This document shows positions 52,798 to 63,200 of a DNA stretch of 64,000 nucleotides, in pieces. Position 1 is the stretch's first letter. Each line of letters starts with the position of its first letter. Source of the DNA: Nakamurella alba (GTDB lineage Bacteria > Actinomycetota > Actinomycetes > Mycobacteriales > Nakamurellaceae); contig NZ_WLYK01000009.1 in the NCBI RefSeq assembly GCF_009707545.1, positions 351,555-415,554 of the forward strand, in the 5' to 3' direction. The translations under genes and the position numbers were made by a program. The notes beneath the pieces were generated by a model, which did no database searches, had not been told where the DNA came from, and saw only the letters and a program-made list of their open reading frames with translations.

Positions 52798-52827
52798 CAG
52801 GGCCCGGACGGTGTCGTCCGGGCCCTG
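52798..52827 (-). terminator. Hairpin terminator between mctB and pyrG
   Basis: Perfect 13-bp stem CAGGGCCCGGACG/CGTCCGGGCCCTG with a 4-base loop; on the minus strand it is followed by TTGCTGTTAAG. It ends the steA-mctB transcript about 50 bases past the mctB stop. Confidence 0.8.
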
Positions 52828-52878
52828 CGCGCGCGTCGTGCGGGTGGTGCGTGTGCGTGGTTCGTCCGGTGTGGCCGG

Positions 52879-53817
52879 TCAGCCGACCGCGAGGGCCGGG
52901 ATCTGCGCCTGGGCGTTGCCGGCGAAGCCGTAGCGGCCGACGCCGCCGCCGTTCTGCTCGACCAGGCCGAGGACGGTGGCCAGCCGGCCGGAGGCGGTGT
53001 CCACGTTGTCGACGGTGGTGACCAGCGAGCTGGCCGCGGTGTCGGCGCGGACCGCGCCCACGGCGCCGTCGGCGGTCTCCGAGCCCTGCCGCCCGGCGAG
53101 CACCACGCCGCCCGAGGACGACTTGAGCTGGGCGGCGAAATCGGCCAGCAGGGTCGCCTTGTCGGTCTCCACGCCACCGGTCGCCGGGGCACCGGTGAGC
53201 AGCACCACCAGGCGACCGGCGGTGACGGTGCCGGTCGTCTGCAGGAAGCCCGCGGAGGCGAAGGCGGACAGCGCCGCGGTGGCCTCCTCGGCCTTGACCG
53301 TGGCCTTGCCGTCCTTGTCGGTCAGCAGCACCGAGCCGAGCAGACCGCCGGCGATCGCACCGGTGTCGGTGGACTCCGGCAGCTTCGCGCCGGCCGGCAG
53401 CGACCGGGAGGCGAGCGAGGCCAGTTCCGAGGACCGCGACGGATCGGTGAAGGCCGCGGTCAGCTGGATCTGCGCGGTGACCTTGGCGCCGGAGCGGGCC
53501 AGCAGCGACAGGATCGCGTCCCGGTCCGAGGGGTCGGCGTCGCTGGTGGTCAGCAGCACCACGGTGGAATCCGGCAGAGTGCCGCGGACGGCGAGGTTGG
53601 CGACGGAACCGGCGAAGGTCTCGTCACCGGTGACCCGCTGGGCGAGCGAGGCGTTCTCGGTGGTGAGCTCGTCCTTCTCGGCCGACAGCGTGGTGGTCTC
53701 GCTCTGCAGCCCGCCGAGGATCGGCGAGGAGATCTTGGTGGCGCCCAGCACGATGCCGAGGGCGAGCGCGAGGAACACCGCCGCGAGCGAGACGATGTGG
53801 TACCGCATGGAGATCAT
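52879..53817 (-). CDS. mctB: MctB/DUF3186-type protein (Rv1698-like)
   Basis: A 312-residue protein with one N-terminal membrane helix (about 7-25; SLAAVFLALALGIVLGA), a coiled-coil (about 32-63; LQSETTTLSAEKDELTTEN) and an alpha/beta domain. The mycobacterial homologue Rv1698 (MctB) limits copper accumulation and was described as a channel protein. Here the anchor sits at the N-terminus, so the bulk may be outside the membrane. ATG 53817 directly follows the steA TAG stop. Family identity is secure; the copper role is inferred. Confidence 0.88.
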   Translation of the reverse strand: MISMRYHIVSLAAVFLALALGIVLGATKISSPILGGLQSETTTLSAEKDELTTENASLAQRVTGDETFAGSVANLAVRGTLPDSTVVLLTTSDADPSDRDAILSLLARSGAKVTAQIQLTAAFTDPSRSSELASLASRSLPAGAKLPESTDTGAIAGGLLGSVLLTDKDGKATVKAEEATAALSAFASAGFLQTTGTVTAGRLVVLLTGAPATGGVETDKATLLADFAAQLKSSSGGVVLAGRQGSETADGAVGAVRADTAASSLVTTVDNVDTASGRLATVLGLVEQNGGGVGRYGFAGNAQAQIPALAVG

Positions 53818-54987
53818 CTAGAACAGCCCCTTGACCCAGGTGACGAATTCGTTCCACCACTGCTTGACGAGATCGATGTAGGTGCCCGACACGTCGGACA
53901 GCAGCAGTGCCGCGGCGACCGCGACGAGGGCGGTGACCGCGAGCAGCGCCACCACCCACCAGGAGATGCGCGCCTTGTAGAGCCGGGCGACCGCGGGCGC
54001 CTCGACGATCTTGTTCGCCACCCGCATCCGGACCAGGAAGGTGGACGCGGCGTTGCCCTGCCCGCGGTCCAGCAGGTCGGTGAGCGTGGTGTGCATGCCG
54101 GCGGTGACGATCAGCGCGGCGTCGCTGGCGTCGGCCAGCAGCAGCGCGAGGTCCTCGGGGGTGCCGGAGGCCGGGAAGGTGACCGCGCCCAGCGCCAGGT
54201 CCTGCAGTCGCTCCAGACCCGGTGCGTGGCCGTCGATGTCGGCCGGGATGACCACCTCGGCACCGCTGCGCAGGGTGTCGTTCCCGATCCGCTCGGGGTT
54301 GCCGACGATCACATGCGGCTTGTGACCGGCCTCGCGCAGCGCGTCCGCGCCGCCGTCGACACCGATGAGCACCGGGTGGAAGTCGGAGATGTACTTCTTC
54401 AGCGACTTGAGTTCGGCCTTGGTGTCGGCGGACTCGGCGACGATCAGCACCTGCTGACCGGCGATCCGGGTGCTGATGTCCGGGATGCCGACGCCGTCCA
54501 GCAGCAGCGAGCGCTCGCGCTTCATGTACTCGATGGCGTTCGCGGCGAACGCCTCGAGCTGCGCGGACATGCCGGCCTTGGCCTCGATCATCAGATCGGC
54601 GACGCTGTCCGGCGTCTGCTCGATCCCCTCGGCCACGACCTCCTCGCCGGCGTAGATGGTGCCGCCGTCGATCCGGATCTTCCCGCCGTCCTTCAGCCGG
54701 GTGAAGATCTTGTCGCCGACCTCGTCGATCAGGATGATCCCGGAGTTCACCAGGATGTCCGGACCGAGGTTCGGGTAGCGGCCGGAGATCGAGGGTGCGG
54801 CGTTGACGACGGCCAGCACATCCGCCTTGACCAGGGCATCGGCCGTCGCGCGGTCGATGTCGATCTGGTCCAGAACGACGATGTCCTTGCTGCCGACCCG
54901 GCCGAGCAGGGTGTCACTGCGTCGCGACACCCGTGCGACGCCTGTGACTCCTGGCAACGCGCGTGACTGGCGTGACAGAAGTTTCAT
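53818..54987 (-). CDS. steA: Putative cytokinetic ring protein SteA
   Basis: A 389-residue protein with a large soluble domain (about 1-335; LIDEVGDKIFTRLKDGGKIR, DGHAPGLERL, GTPEDLALLLAD) and a C-terminal membrane helix (about 345-367). SteA and its partner SteB affect peptidoglycan and the division site in corynebacteria; mctB here occupies the SteB position. The ATG at 54987 starts MKLLSRQSRALPG, as in relatives; the ORF upstream is not conserved. Role inferred from family. Confidence 0.9.
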   Translation of the reverse strand: MKLLSRQSRALPGVTGVARVSRRSDTLLGRVGSKDIVVLDQIDIDRATADALVKADVLAVVNAAPSISGRYPNLGPDILVNSGIILIDEVGDKIFTRLKDGGKIRIDGGTIYAGEEVVAEGIEQTPDSVADLMIEAKAGMSAQLEAFAANAIEYMKRERSLLLDGVGIPDISTRIAGQQVLIVAESADTKAELKSLKKYISDFHPVLIGVDGGADALREAGHKPHVIVGNPERIGNDTLRSGAEVVIPADIDGHAPGLERLQDLALGAVTFPASGTPEDLALLLADASDAALIVTAGMHTTLTDLLDRGQGNAASTFLVRMRVANKIVEAPAVARLYKARISWWVVALLAVTALVAVAAALLLSDVSGTYIDLVKQWWNEFVTWVKGLF

Positions 54988-55125
54988 GGGACCGATGGTG
55001 GCACCAGGAGGCCCCGATTCCGCGCAGCACAGCCCTGACACGCGGAAAGAGTCCGATCACGGAAGGTGATCCGTGATCAGCGGCCGGTCAGCACGCTGGG
55101 CCGGTGAGTACAGGGGCCGGGCAGG

Positions 55126-56913
55126 TCAGTGCGCCGCTGCCTTCTTCCGCGGCGCCCGACGCGCCTGGACGGTGGCCTTCTCCGCCACCGGTGCCGGCAG
55201 GTCCGCTGATTCCAGCAGTTCGGCGGCGTGCGCCCGGGCGGTGCTGCCGTCGGTGCCGCCGAGCATCCGGGCCAGCTCGGCCTCCCGGTCTTCGGCAATG
55301 ACCTCGCGCAGGCTGGAGATGCGGACGGCGCCGTCCTCGGCAGCGTCGACCACGACGTGCCGGTCGGCGAAGGCGGCGACCTGCGCCAGGTGGGTCACCA
55401 CGATGACCTGGTGCGTCCGGGCGAGTTGCGCCAGCCGCCGGCCGATCTCGGTGGCCGCCCGGCCACCGACCCCGGCGTCCACCTCGTCGAACACCAGGGT
55501 GCCGACCGGGTCGGCATCGGCCAGCACGACCTCGACCGCGAGCATCACCCGGGACAACTCACCGCCGGACGCACCCTTGGCGATCGGCAGCTCCGGTGCC
55601 CCGGAGTGCGACCGGAGCAGGAACTCCACCGCGTCGATGCCGCCGGACCCGGCGTGGCACCACTGCCCGTCCACCAGCAGCGCGTGCTCGGCGTCGGCGG
55701 TGGCCGGCCGCGGGGTGACCGCGACCCGCAGGGTGGCCCGGCCCATGGCCAGGTGCTCCAGCTCGTCGGTGGCCTTCCCGCCGAGCCGTGCGGCCGCCTT
55801 CGCCCGGTGGGCCGACAGCACGGTCGCCGCGGTGGCGGTCCGCTCGGCGGTGTCCTGCACCTTCTGCTGCAGGGCCGCCAATGCCTCGTCCGAGCTGTCC
55901 AGCAGCTCCAGCTCGCGGTCGGCCTCCGCGCGCCAGGCCAGCACGGCATCGACGTCGGCGCCGTAGCGCCGGGTGAGCGAGCGCAGGGTGGCCTGGCGGG
56001 CGAGCATCTGCTCCAGGGCGGCCGGATCGGCGTCGAGCTCGTCGAGGTAGCTGGACAGCTCGAAGCCGACGTCGACCAGCACCGCGGCCGCCTGGTGCAG
56101 GCTGGTCGCCCACTCCACCAGCCTGGCCTCGCCCGTGGACTCCAGCTGCTTGCGCGCCGTCTCCAGCAGCTGCACGGCATTGACGTCCTCCACCGCGTCG
56201 CCGGACAGCAGGCCGCGGGCGTCGGCGGCGGCGGCGCGCAGCGCGTCGGCATTCTCCAGGCGTTTGATCGCGGCGACCAGTTCGACGTCCTCCCCCGGTT
56301 GCGGTGCCACCGCGTCGATCTCGCCGACGCCCATCCGCAGCAGCTGCTCGCGCTGTGCCCGCTCCCGGGCGTGCGCGGTGCGGTCCTGCAGTTCCGCGGT
56401 GGCCGCCTGCCACTGCGCACGGGCCGTCCGGTAGCGCTCGAGCAGCGTGTCCGACTGCGCGTACCGGTCGAGCACCGCCCGCTGCCGGCCGGCCTGCAGC
56501 AGCGAAATCGCCTCCGACTGACCGTGCACCGCGACCACCGGGTCGGTGATCTCGGTCAGCGTGGACAGCGGCACCGAGCGGCCGCCGGCGTGGGCCCGGG
56601 ACCGGCCGTCCGCGGTGACCGTGCGGATCAGGATGAAGGAGCCGTCGTCGTCCGGGTGACCGCCGGCGCTCTCCACCACCTGCGCGGCGGTGTGGTCGGG
56701 CGCGACCTCGACCCTGGCCTCCACCACGGCGCGGTCGGCGCCCGTCCGCACCCGGCCGGAGTCGGCCCGGCCGCCGGTGATCAGGCCGAGCGCGGTGACC
56801 ACCATCGTCTTGCCCGCGCCGGTCTCGCCGGTGACCGCCGTCAGCCCTGGATGCGGCAGCAGGACGGCGTCGTCGATGACACCGAGGCCGGAGATGCGGA
56901 GTTCGGAGAGCAC
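55126..56913 (-). CDS. recN: DNA repair protein RecN
   Basis: A 595-residue SMC-like ATPase acting early in double-strand break repair. Walker A is TGETGAGKTMVVTALG (about 29-44), a long central coiled-coil (about 150-365) follows, then the ABC signature and Walker B at the C-terminus (KGASGGELSRVMLAVEVVL, GTLVFDEVDAGVGG). It ends with a Lys/Ala-rich tail. GTG 56913; TAGCGT lies 6 bases upstream, so the message may be leaderless. The same order recN-nadK-tlyA is conserved in actinomycetes. Confidence 0.96.
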   Translation of the reverse strand: MLSELRISGLGVIDDAVLLPHPGLTAVTGETGAGKTMVVTALGLITGGRADSGRVRTGADRAVVEARVEVAPDHTAAQVVESAGGHPDDDGSFILIRTVTADGRSRAHAGGRSVPLSTLTEITDPVVAVHGQSEAISLLQAGRQRAVLDRYAQSDTLLERYRTARAQWQAATAELQDRTAHARERAQREQLLRMGVGEIDAVAPQPGEDVELVAAIKRLENADALRAAAADARGLLSGDAVEDVNAVQLLETARKQLESTGEARLVEWATSLHQAAAVLVDVGFELSSYLDELDADPAALEQMLARQATLRSLTRRYGADVDAVLAWRAEADRELELLDSSDEALAALQQKVQDTAERTATAATVLSAHRAKAAARLGGKATDELEHLAMGRATLRVAVTPRPATADAEHALLVDGQWCHAGSGGIDAVEFLLRSHSGAPELPIAKGASGGELSRVMLAVEVVLADADPVGTLVFDEVDAGVGGRAATEIGRRLAQLARTHQVIVVTHLAQVAAFADRHVVVDAAEDGAVRISSLREVIAEDREAELARMLGGTDGSTARAHAAELLESADLPAPVAEKATVQARRAPRKKAAAH

Positions 56914-56997
56914 GGCACCACGCTACCGGGTAGGCGCACGTCCGTTCGAAACGACAGGCCGGACACGGGCGTGTCCCCTCGGCTCTGTGGGTGCGGG

Positions 56998-57885
56998 TCA
57001 GTGCCGCTGCTGGCGCCAGCCGTGAACGGGCAGGGCGAACTTGCGGACGAGCCGGTCGCTGAACGGCTGATCACCGAGCCGGATCATGGTGACCGGCCGA
57101 TCGCCGCGCCGGACGTGGACCCGGGCACCGCTGGGCACCTCGTGGATCCGCCGGCCGTCGCAGGCCAGGATGGCGCCGTGCCCGTCCGGGTCCAGATGGA
57201 CGGTGACGGTGGACTCGGGCGACACCACCAGCGGGCGGGCGAACAACGCGTGCGCGTTCGACGGGATGACCAGCAAGGCCTCGACCTCCGGCCAGATGAT
57301 CGGGCCGCCGGCGGAGAAGGCATAGGCGGTCGACCCGGTGGGCGTCGCGCAGAGCACGCCGTCGCAGCCGAAGGCGGACACCCCGCGACCGTCGACCTCG
57401 ACCACGACGTCGAGAATCCGTTCCCGGGTGGCCTTCTCGACGCTCACTTCGTTCAGCGCCCAGCACCGCTCGATGATCTCGCCCTCGAACTCGACGGAGA
57501 TGTCCACGGTCATCCGCACCGTCACACCGCCGGGTTGCAGGTAGTGCCGGTGGATGATCGACTCGACGGCCTCGTCCAGCGTGTCGACGTCGGCCTCGGC
57601 GAGGAAGCCGACCCGGCCGAGGTTCACCCCGAGCACCGGGACGCCGAGCGGACGCGCGGCCTCGGCCGCGCGCAGCAGGGTGCCGTCGCCGCCGAGGGCG
57701 AGGACGACCTCGACCTCCGCGGCTCGGCCGTTCTCCTGCAGCGCGGTGAGCTCCAGCTCGGCGCTCTCGTCGGCCAGCCCGACCAGACCGATGCCCTCGG
57801 CATCCAGCCGCTCCCACACCTTGTGCGCGATCGCGGCGACGTCGGCCCGGCCGGTGTGCGCGACCAGCAGCACCCGGCGGGTCAT
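56998..57885 (-). CDS. nadK: NAD kinase
   Basis: A 295-residue inorganic polyphosphate/ATP-NAD kinase. The GGDGT motif (VVLALGGDGTLLRAAEAA, about 60-77), GVNLGRVGFLAE, NEVSVEKATRERIL and DGVLCATPTGSTAYAFSAGG are all present. It makes NADP. The ATG at 57885 overlaps the tlyA stop (ATGA). Confidence 0.96.
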   Translation of the reverse strand: MTRRVLLVAHTGRADVAAIAHKVWERLDAEGIGLVGLADESAELELTALQENGRAAEVEVVLALGGDGTLLRAAEAARPLGVPVLGVNLGRVGFLAEADVDTLDEAVESIIHRHYLQPGGVTVRMTVDISVEFEGEIIERCWALNEVSVEKATRERILDVVVEVDGRGVSAFGCDGVLCATPTGSTAYAFSAGGPIIWPEVEALLVIPSNAHALFARPLVVSPESTVTVHLDPDGHGAILACDGRRIHEVPSGARVHVRRGDRPVTMIRLGDQPFSDRLVRKFALPVHGWRQQRH

Positions 57886-58688
57886 GCCGGACCTTCCTGC
57901 ACCGCACGGTCGACGAGTGCCGCGACAGCGTCCGCGTCGACCGGGACGTCCCTGCGGAGGTGGACGAAGAACTCGACGTTGCCGCTGGGGCCGGGCAGCG
58001 GCGAGGCGACGACACCCGCGGTCCCCCAGCCGAGTCCGGCCGCGGTCGCGGCCACTCCCCGGACCGTCTCGGCCCGGTGGGCCGGATCCCGGACGACACC
58101 GCCGGCACCCAGCCGGTCCTTACCGATCTCGAACTGCGGTTTCACCATCGGCACCAGGTCGCCGTCCGGATCGGTGCAGGCGGTCAGGGCCGGCAGCACC
58201 AGCGAGAGCGAGATGAAGGACAGGTCGGCGACCACGAGATCGACGGGCCCGCCGATGGTCTCGGGCATCAGCGTGCGGACGTTGGTGCGCTCGTGCACGT
58301 GGACGCGGTCGTCGCTGCGGATCCGCCAGTCCAGCAGGCCGTAGCCGACGTCGACCGCCTCGACCTCGCTGGCACCGCGGCGCAGCAGCACGTCGGTGAA
58401 CCCGCCGGTGGAGGCGCCCGCGTCGAGGCAGCGCCGCCCTTCGACCCGCACATCGGGGAAGGCGTCGAGGGCGCCGATCAGCTTGTGCGCCCCGCGGGAC
58501 GCCCAGCCCTCGTCGGTCGGGTCGTCGCGGACCAGCAGCGGAGCACCCGGATCGACCGCGGTGGCCGCCTTGCCGGCGACCTGGCCGTGCACGCTGACCC
58601 GCCCGGCGGCGATCAGTTCGGCGGCCTGCTCCCGGGACCGGGCCAGGCCGCGCCGCACCAGCTCCGCATCCAGTCGGGCGCGACGCAC
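57882..58688 (-). CDS. tlyA: 16S/23S rRNA 2'-O-methyltransferase TlyA
   Basis: A 268-residue protein with an S4 domain (about 3-62; RLDAELVRRGLARSREQAAEL) and an FtsJ-like SAM methyltransferase (about 63-250; CLDAGASTGGFTDVLLRRGA, VADLSFISL, MVKPQFEIGKDRLG). TlyA methylates 16S C1409 and 23S C1920 and determines capreomycin sensitivity. GTG start at 58688, one base after the small gene stop; overlaps nadK by four bases. Confidence 0.95.
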   Translation of the reverse strand: MRRARLDAELVRRGLARSREQAAELIAAGRVSVHGQVAGKAATAVDPGAPLLVRDDPTDEGWASRGAHKLIGALDAFPDVRVEGRRCLDAGASTGGFTDVLLRRGASEVEAVDVGYGLLDWRIRSDDRVHVHERTNVRTLMPETIGGPVDLVVADLSFISLSLVLPALTACTDPDGDLVPMVKPQFEIGKDRLGAGGVVRDPAHRAETVRGVAATAAGLGWGTAGVVASPLPGPSGNVEFFVHLRRDVPVDADAVAALVDRAVQEGPA

Positions 58689-58689
58689 G

Positions 58690-58899
58690 TCAGTGCCCCC
58701 GGCCGGGGAGGGGCGGTCCCGGGCGCTCGACCTCGGTGCCGGCGAGGGCCGCCACCAGCGCGACGTGGATCTCGCCGAAGAGCGCGACCTGCTGCCGCGG
58801 ATCGGCGGTGCCCAGCTCCTGCAGTTTCTGCTCCGCGGTCTCCAGCGGATCCGCCGGGCGCGGCGGAACGACCGGTGCCGCCGGTCGCTGGGGATCCAT
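58690..58899 (-). CDS. Small conserved hypothetical protein ahead of tlyA
   Basis: A 69-residue protein starting MDPQRPAAPVVPPRPADPLE with a helix (about 22-58; AEQKLQELGTADPRQQVALFGEIHVALVAALAG). The ATG at 58899 has GAGGAG about 9 bases upstream. A similarly small conserved gene (Rv1693) occupies this slot in mycobacteria. Function unknown. Confidence 0.78.
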   Translation of the reverse strand: MDPQRPAAPVVPPRPADPLETAEQKLQELGTADPRQQVALFGEIHVALVAALAGTEVERPGPPLPGRGH

Positions 58900-59269
58900 C
58901 GCGTTCGCTCCTCGGTTCAGGTCCGGCCGTGTGCGCTGCCGGGCGGTGCCCACGCTACCCACCGGACCGGCAGATCCGGCGATCAGGCCGGATCGATGCG
59001 GGGCGGGATCGGCCGGCGCCCGGGCCGGACCCGGTCGGGTGCCCACGCGCAGGGCGCCCACTCATCGGATCGGCGCCGGTCCGAGCTGGTAGGGCCGGGC
59101 GATTCGGGCTCGAGCTGTTCATCCTCGAGCAGTTCATCCTCGAGCAGTTTCAGGCTCGAGCTGTTCCAGGCTCGAGCTGTTCCAGGCTTCAGCTGGTCGG
59201 TTCAGGCTCCGGTGGTTGCGAGTCGAGTTGGTCGGCTCGGGCTCGGATGGTTCTGAGGTCGAGTGCTGC
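58900..59269. other. 370-base intergenic stretch with a tandem repeat
   Basis: Between the HAD gene and the small gene ahead of tlyA lies a 370-base gap in an otherwise compact minus-strand unit. Apart from the CTCGAG-centred repeat array (59103-59195) and the ribosome site of the small gene, I see no coding potential. Confidence 0.6.
59103..59195. repeat. Six-unit 15/16-bp tandem repeat with CTCGAG cores
   Basis: Units at 59103-59117, 59118-59132, 59133-59147, 59148-59163, 59164-59179 and 59180-59195 follow TTC-x-x-x-CTCGAGCTG/CAG. Units 2 and 3 are identical; units 4 and 5 differ by one base; unit 6 has lost the palindrome. Weaker related sequence continues to about 59270. Confidence 0.85.
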
Positions 59270-60292
59270 TCAGGGGCCCGACAGCCCCAGACGTTGCAGA
59301 GTCGCCGCCGCTGACGGGCCGTCGGCCCGGACCGCGGTGATCCCGGATGCCCAGGCCGACCGCGCCAGCGCGGCGAGGGCGCGGAGGTCCGCCGCCGCCT
59401 CGCCACCGGACTCGCCGGCGAGGACGAGCACGTCGCCCTGCACCGTGACCGTCCACGGCGACGGATCGTCGACGTCGGCGATCTCGGCGACGAGGCCCTG
59501 GTCGAGCAGACCGCGCAGGTCGAAGGCCAGGTGCGTCGGTCGCTGCGCCGGGACCGCTGCCAGGAGGTCGGCCGGTCCCGAGACGCCGGTCAGCACCATC
59601 AGTCCCGGCATGCCCGCGGTGACGGCCGCCTCGAGATCGGTGTCCAGCCGGTCGCCGACCACCAGGGGGCGGCTCGCGCCGGCCCGCCGGACGCCCTCGT
59701 CGAGCAACGGGCGGTTCGGCTTGCCCGCGACCCTCGGAGTACGTCCGGTCGCGGCCACCAGCGCAGCGACCATCGAGCCGTTACCGGGCAGCAGGCCTCG
59801 GTCGGTCGGCAGCGTGGTGTCGGTGTTGCTCGCGACCCAGTCGACGGACGGATCGCGGAGCGCGATGCACGCCTCGGCGAGATCCCGCCACCCGGTGTCC
59901 GGGGAGTGGCCCTGGACCACGGCGACCGGCGCATCGGTGGCCAGCCGCACCGGGACCAGTCCGACGTGCGACACGGCGTCCGCAAGTGCCTGTGCACCGA
60001 CCACCAGGACGGCACTGCCCGCCGGATGGGTCGCAGCCAGCATGGCGGCGGCCACCTCCGGGGAGGTCAGCACATCGGCTGCCGCGGCCGGGACGCCCAT
60101 GCCGGTCAGGGTCCCGGCGACGTCCGCCGGGCTGCGGGATGCGTTGTTGGTGACGAACATCGGCCGCGCACCGCGCCGGGCAGCCTCGGCCAGCGACTCG
60201 GGGACATGCGGGATCACCTGACCACCGAGGTACACGGTGCCGTCGAGATCCAGCAGCAGCACGTCGAACTCGTCGACCAGCGGCTTCCTCAT
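59270..60292 (-). CDS. HAD-IIA phosphatase, glycerol-3-phosphate phosphatase (Rv1692-like)
   Basis: A 340-residue HAD phosphatase. Motif I is LLLDLDGTVYLGG (Asp 15 and 17), motif II FVTNNASRSP, motif III/IV GKPNRPLLDEGV and VVGDRLDTDLEAAVTAGM. A C-terminal extension (about 265-340) matches the extra domain of mycobacterial Rv1692, shown to dephosphorylate glycerol-3-phosphate in lipid recycling. The ATG at 60292 overlaps the TPR gene stop (ATGA). Confidence 0.9.
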   Translation of the reverse strand: MRKPLVDEFDVLLLDLDGTVYLGGQVIPHVPESLAEAARRGARPMFVTNNASRSPADVAGTLTGMGVPAAAADVLTSPEVAAAMLAATHPAGSAVLVVGAQALADAVSHVGLVPVRLATDAPVAVVQGHSPDTGWRDLAEACIALRDPSVDWVASNTDTTLPTDRGLLPGNGSMVAALVAATGRTPRVAGKPNRPLLDEGVRRAGASRPLVVGDRLDTDLEAAVTAGMPGLMVLTGVSGPADLLAAVPAQRPTHLAFDLRGLLDQGLVAEIADVDDPSPWTVTVQGDVLVLAGESGGEAAADLRALAALARSAWASGITAVRADGPSAAATLQRLGLSGP

Positions 60293-63200
60293 CGGTTGTC
60301 GCCGTCGCTGAACAGCGGGCCGAACAGCGACGGCGGTTCCTCCGCCTCAGGAGCTGCGTCGGCGGGCACCTGCTCCTGCGGGGCCGACGCTGCTGACGGC
60401 GTTGCCGCCGGGGTTGCGGAAGCAGCCTTCTTCGCCGTGGCCGATGTCTTCGGCGCCGCAGCCTTCTTCGCGGACTTCCGCGCGCCCGATGCCGCCGGGG
60501 CGGACTGCTCCGGCGCCGCCTCCCCCGACCCGGAATCGACCACCTCGACTGCGATCTGCGCGTCGGAGGTCTGCTCGTCGAGCCCACCGTCGATGGCAGT
60601 AGCGTCGGCTCCGGCTTCGGCAGTGTCGGACCCGGATCCTAGGACAGCGAGATCCACGACATCGGAGGGATCCTCGTCCGCCTCGTCCGCCTCCTCGGCG
60701 ATCAGCAGATCGACGGCGGGGGTGGCGTCGACCGACACCTCGATCTCGTCGAGATCCTCGTCCTCTTCGGTGTCGTCGTCATCGTCGATGTCATCCGCGA
60801 CGATGCCGGCCACAGCGGACAGGCCCTCATCGCCCTCGTCGTCGATCACCAGATCACCGGCGGAGGCGTCCGCCGACAACTCGACCTCGCCGAGATCCTC
60901 GTCGGTGTCGTCGGTGTCCTCGGCGGTCGGGCCGTCCACGTCCTCGACGTCGCCGTCCTCCTCCTCGTCGGACTCCGGATCGCCGCCGAACAGCTCCTCG
61001 GAGTCGACCTCTTCAACGGCCCCGGAGTCGTCGACATCTTCGATGGCCTCGTCGGTGTCGACCGGGCCTTCGAGATCAGCCACGACTTCGGCGTCCTCCG
61101 TCGCCGCAGCCACCGCGGCGGCCACCGCCGGTGGGACGACGTCGAGCCCCTCGGCCAGTTCTGTCAGGCGCTCCGCGGCATCGGTCTCGTCCTCGACGTC
61201 GACATCGTTGGCCTTGAGGAACCACTCGATCGCCTCGTCACGACGTCCGGCCTGCAGCAACAGGTCCGCGTACGCGTAGTACAGCCGGGCGCTGTAGGGG
61301 TGCACGGGATCGGTCCTGATGCCAGAGCTCTCCAGATGCACCAGCGCGGCATCGATCTGACCGAGGTCGGAACGGGCTCCCGCCACGACGATCCGGAGCT
61401 CGGCGGCCCCGGCGTCGTCGAGCTCGCCGGCCTGCACGGAACGCGCCAGCTCGATCGCCTTCTCCGGCTGGCCGAGGGCACGTTCGCAGTCGGCCATGAC
61501 CGCGAGATGACCGGCGCCGCCGCCCATCCGGCGGGCTGCCCGCAGTTCGCTGATGGCCTCGGCCCACTCGCCGGCCCGGTACGCGACCAGACCGACCGTT
61601 TCCCGGACCACCGCGATGCGCCCGCCCTTGGACCGGGCGGCGCGAGCATGCTTCCACGCCAGCTCCGGTTCCTCGTCGGCCAGCGTTCCGGCAGCGACCA
61701 GGTGCCCGGCGACGAAGGCAGCGCCCTCCTTGCTCAGGCCGCGGAGGTCACGACGCACGTCTGCGTCGAGATCCGCGGTGTCCGCCCATTCCGGGATCTC
61801 CGGCCAACGCTCACCGAGTTCCGCCTCCCGCACCCGGGAACCGCGCTCGGGTTCCCGGCGCATCGGGCGACGGTCGTCGTCCTGCCCGCGATCCTGGTAG
61901 CCGCCGCGAGCCGGACCACGGTCCTGGTAGCGCGGGCGGTCGTCGCGAGGACGGTCGTCCCGCGGGCGATCACCGTACGAACGAGGGCCGCTCGGACGCT
62001 CACCGTACGAACGGGGGGCGCGGTCGCCATAGGAACGCGGTCGGTCCTCCCCGGAGCGTTCCGGCCGCGGGCGGTCGCCGTAGGAACGAGCGCCGTCAGG
62101 ACGATCACCCCGAGGACCGTCCTGTCGGGCGCGATCCTCCTGCGGGCGGTCACCGTACGACCGCGGACCGGACGAACGGTCACTGCGGGGCCGGTCATCC
62201 CGGGAACGGTCGCCGTACGAGCGTCCACCCTGAGGACGGTCACCGTACGAACGCGGACCGGAGGAACGATCCCGATCGCCCTGCGGGCGGTCACCGTACG
62301 AACGCGAACCGGAGGCGCGGTCCCGATCGCCCTGCGGGCGGTCACCGTAGGACCGGCTGCCGGCCGGGCGGTCTCCGCCGCGGCGGTCGTCACGAGAGCG
62401 GTCATCGCGCGGACGATCCCCGTAAGAGCGCGCCCGATCATCTCGAGGCCGGTCGTCGCGTGGACGATCGGTCCTGGGGCCGCGATCCTCCCAACGGGGA
62501 CGGTCACCGCTCTGCGGGCGGTCATCCCGGCGCGGCCGGTCGTCCCGGCCACGGAAGTCACCGCGAGGCCGGTCGGCTCCGGTCCGGTCGTCACGGGAGC
62601 GCGGCCGTCCGGGGTAGTCGGAGTCGCCACGGGGGCGACCGGCGCCTCGGTCGTCCCGGGGCACCCGGTCGTCGCGAGCACCGAAGGAACGTGCCGGGCG
62701 GTCGGAGTTCGACGGGCGGTCGTCGGAAGCTCCGCGCTCCCAGTAGGGGCGACGCGCCTCGGGTCGCGAACCTTCGCCCCGATCAGAGCGGTCCTGCCAG
62801 GGTCGCTGCGGACGGTCCGACGAACCACGGCCACCGGACCGGCCGGAGTCGTAGCCCCCGCGGTCCGGCCGTCGGTCTCCTCCCCCGGCACGGTCGTCCC
62901 GGCGAGGTCGATCATCCCGCTGCCCACGGTCGAACCCTGCACGGTCAGATCCTGCGCGACCACCGTCGCGACGCGGACGGTCAGGTGCTACCCGATCGCC
63001 GTCGCGTCGCGGTCGGTCGTCCGGGCGCGACGGTCGGTCCGACCGCGGCCCCCTGTCGTCGGACCGGGCCGGGCGATCATCGGAACGCTGGGGGCGGTCG
63101 AACCAGGATCCGGCGGAGCGGCCGGATCCGAACCCGCCGTCACGGGATCGCGAGTCGCCGGCAGATCGATCCTGGCGCGGGCCGCGATCACCCCTGGCGT

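Noticed and set aside
55073..55966. Ser/Ala-rich plus-strand ORF opposite recN
   Set aside because: It lies wholly antisense to a clear recN and shows no domain, only GC-skewed shadow composition.
61960..62400. Regular DNA repeats resembling a CRISPR array
   Set aside because: They encode the RSYGDRP protein repeats in one frame, vary at third positions and have no unique spacers or cas genes nearby.
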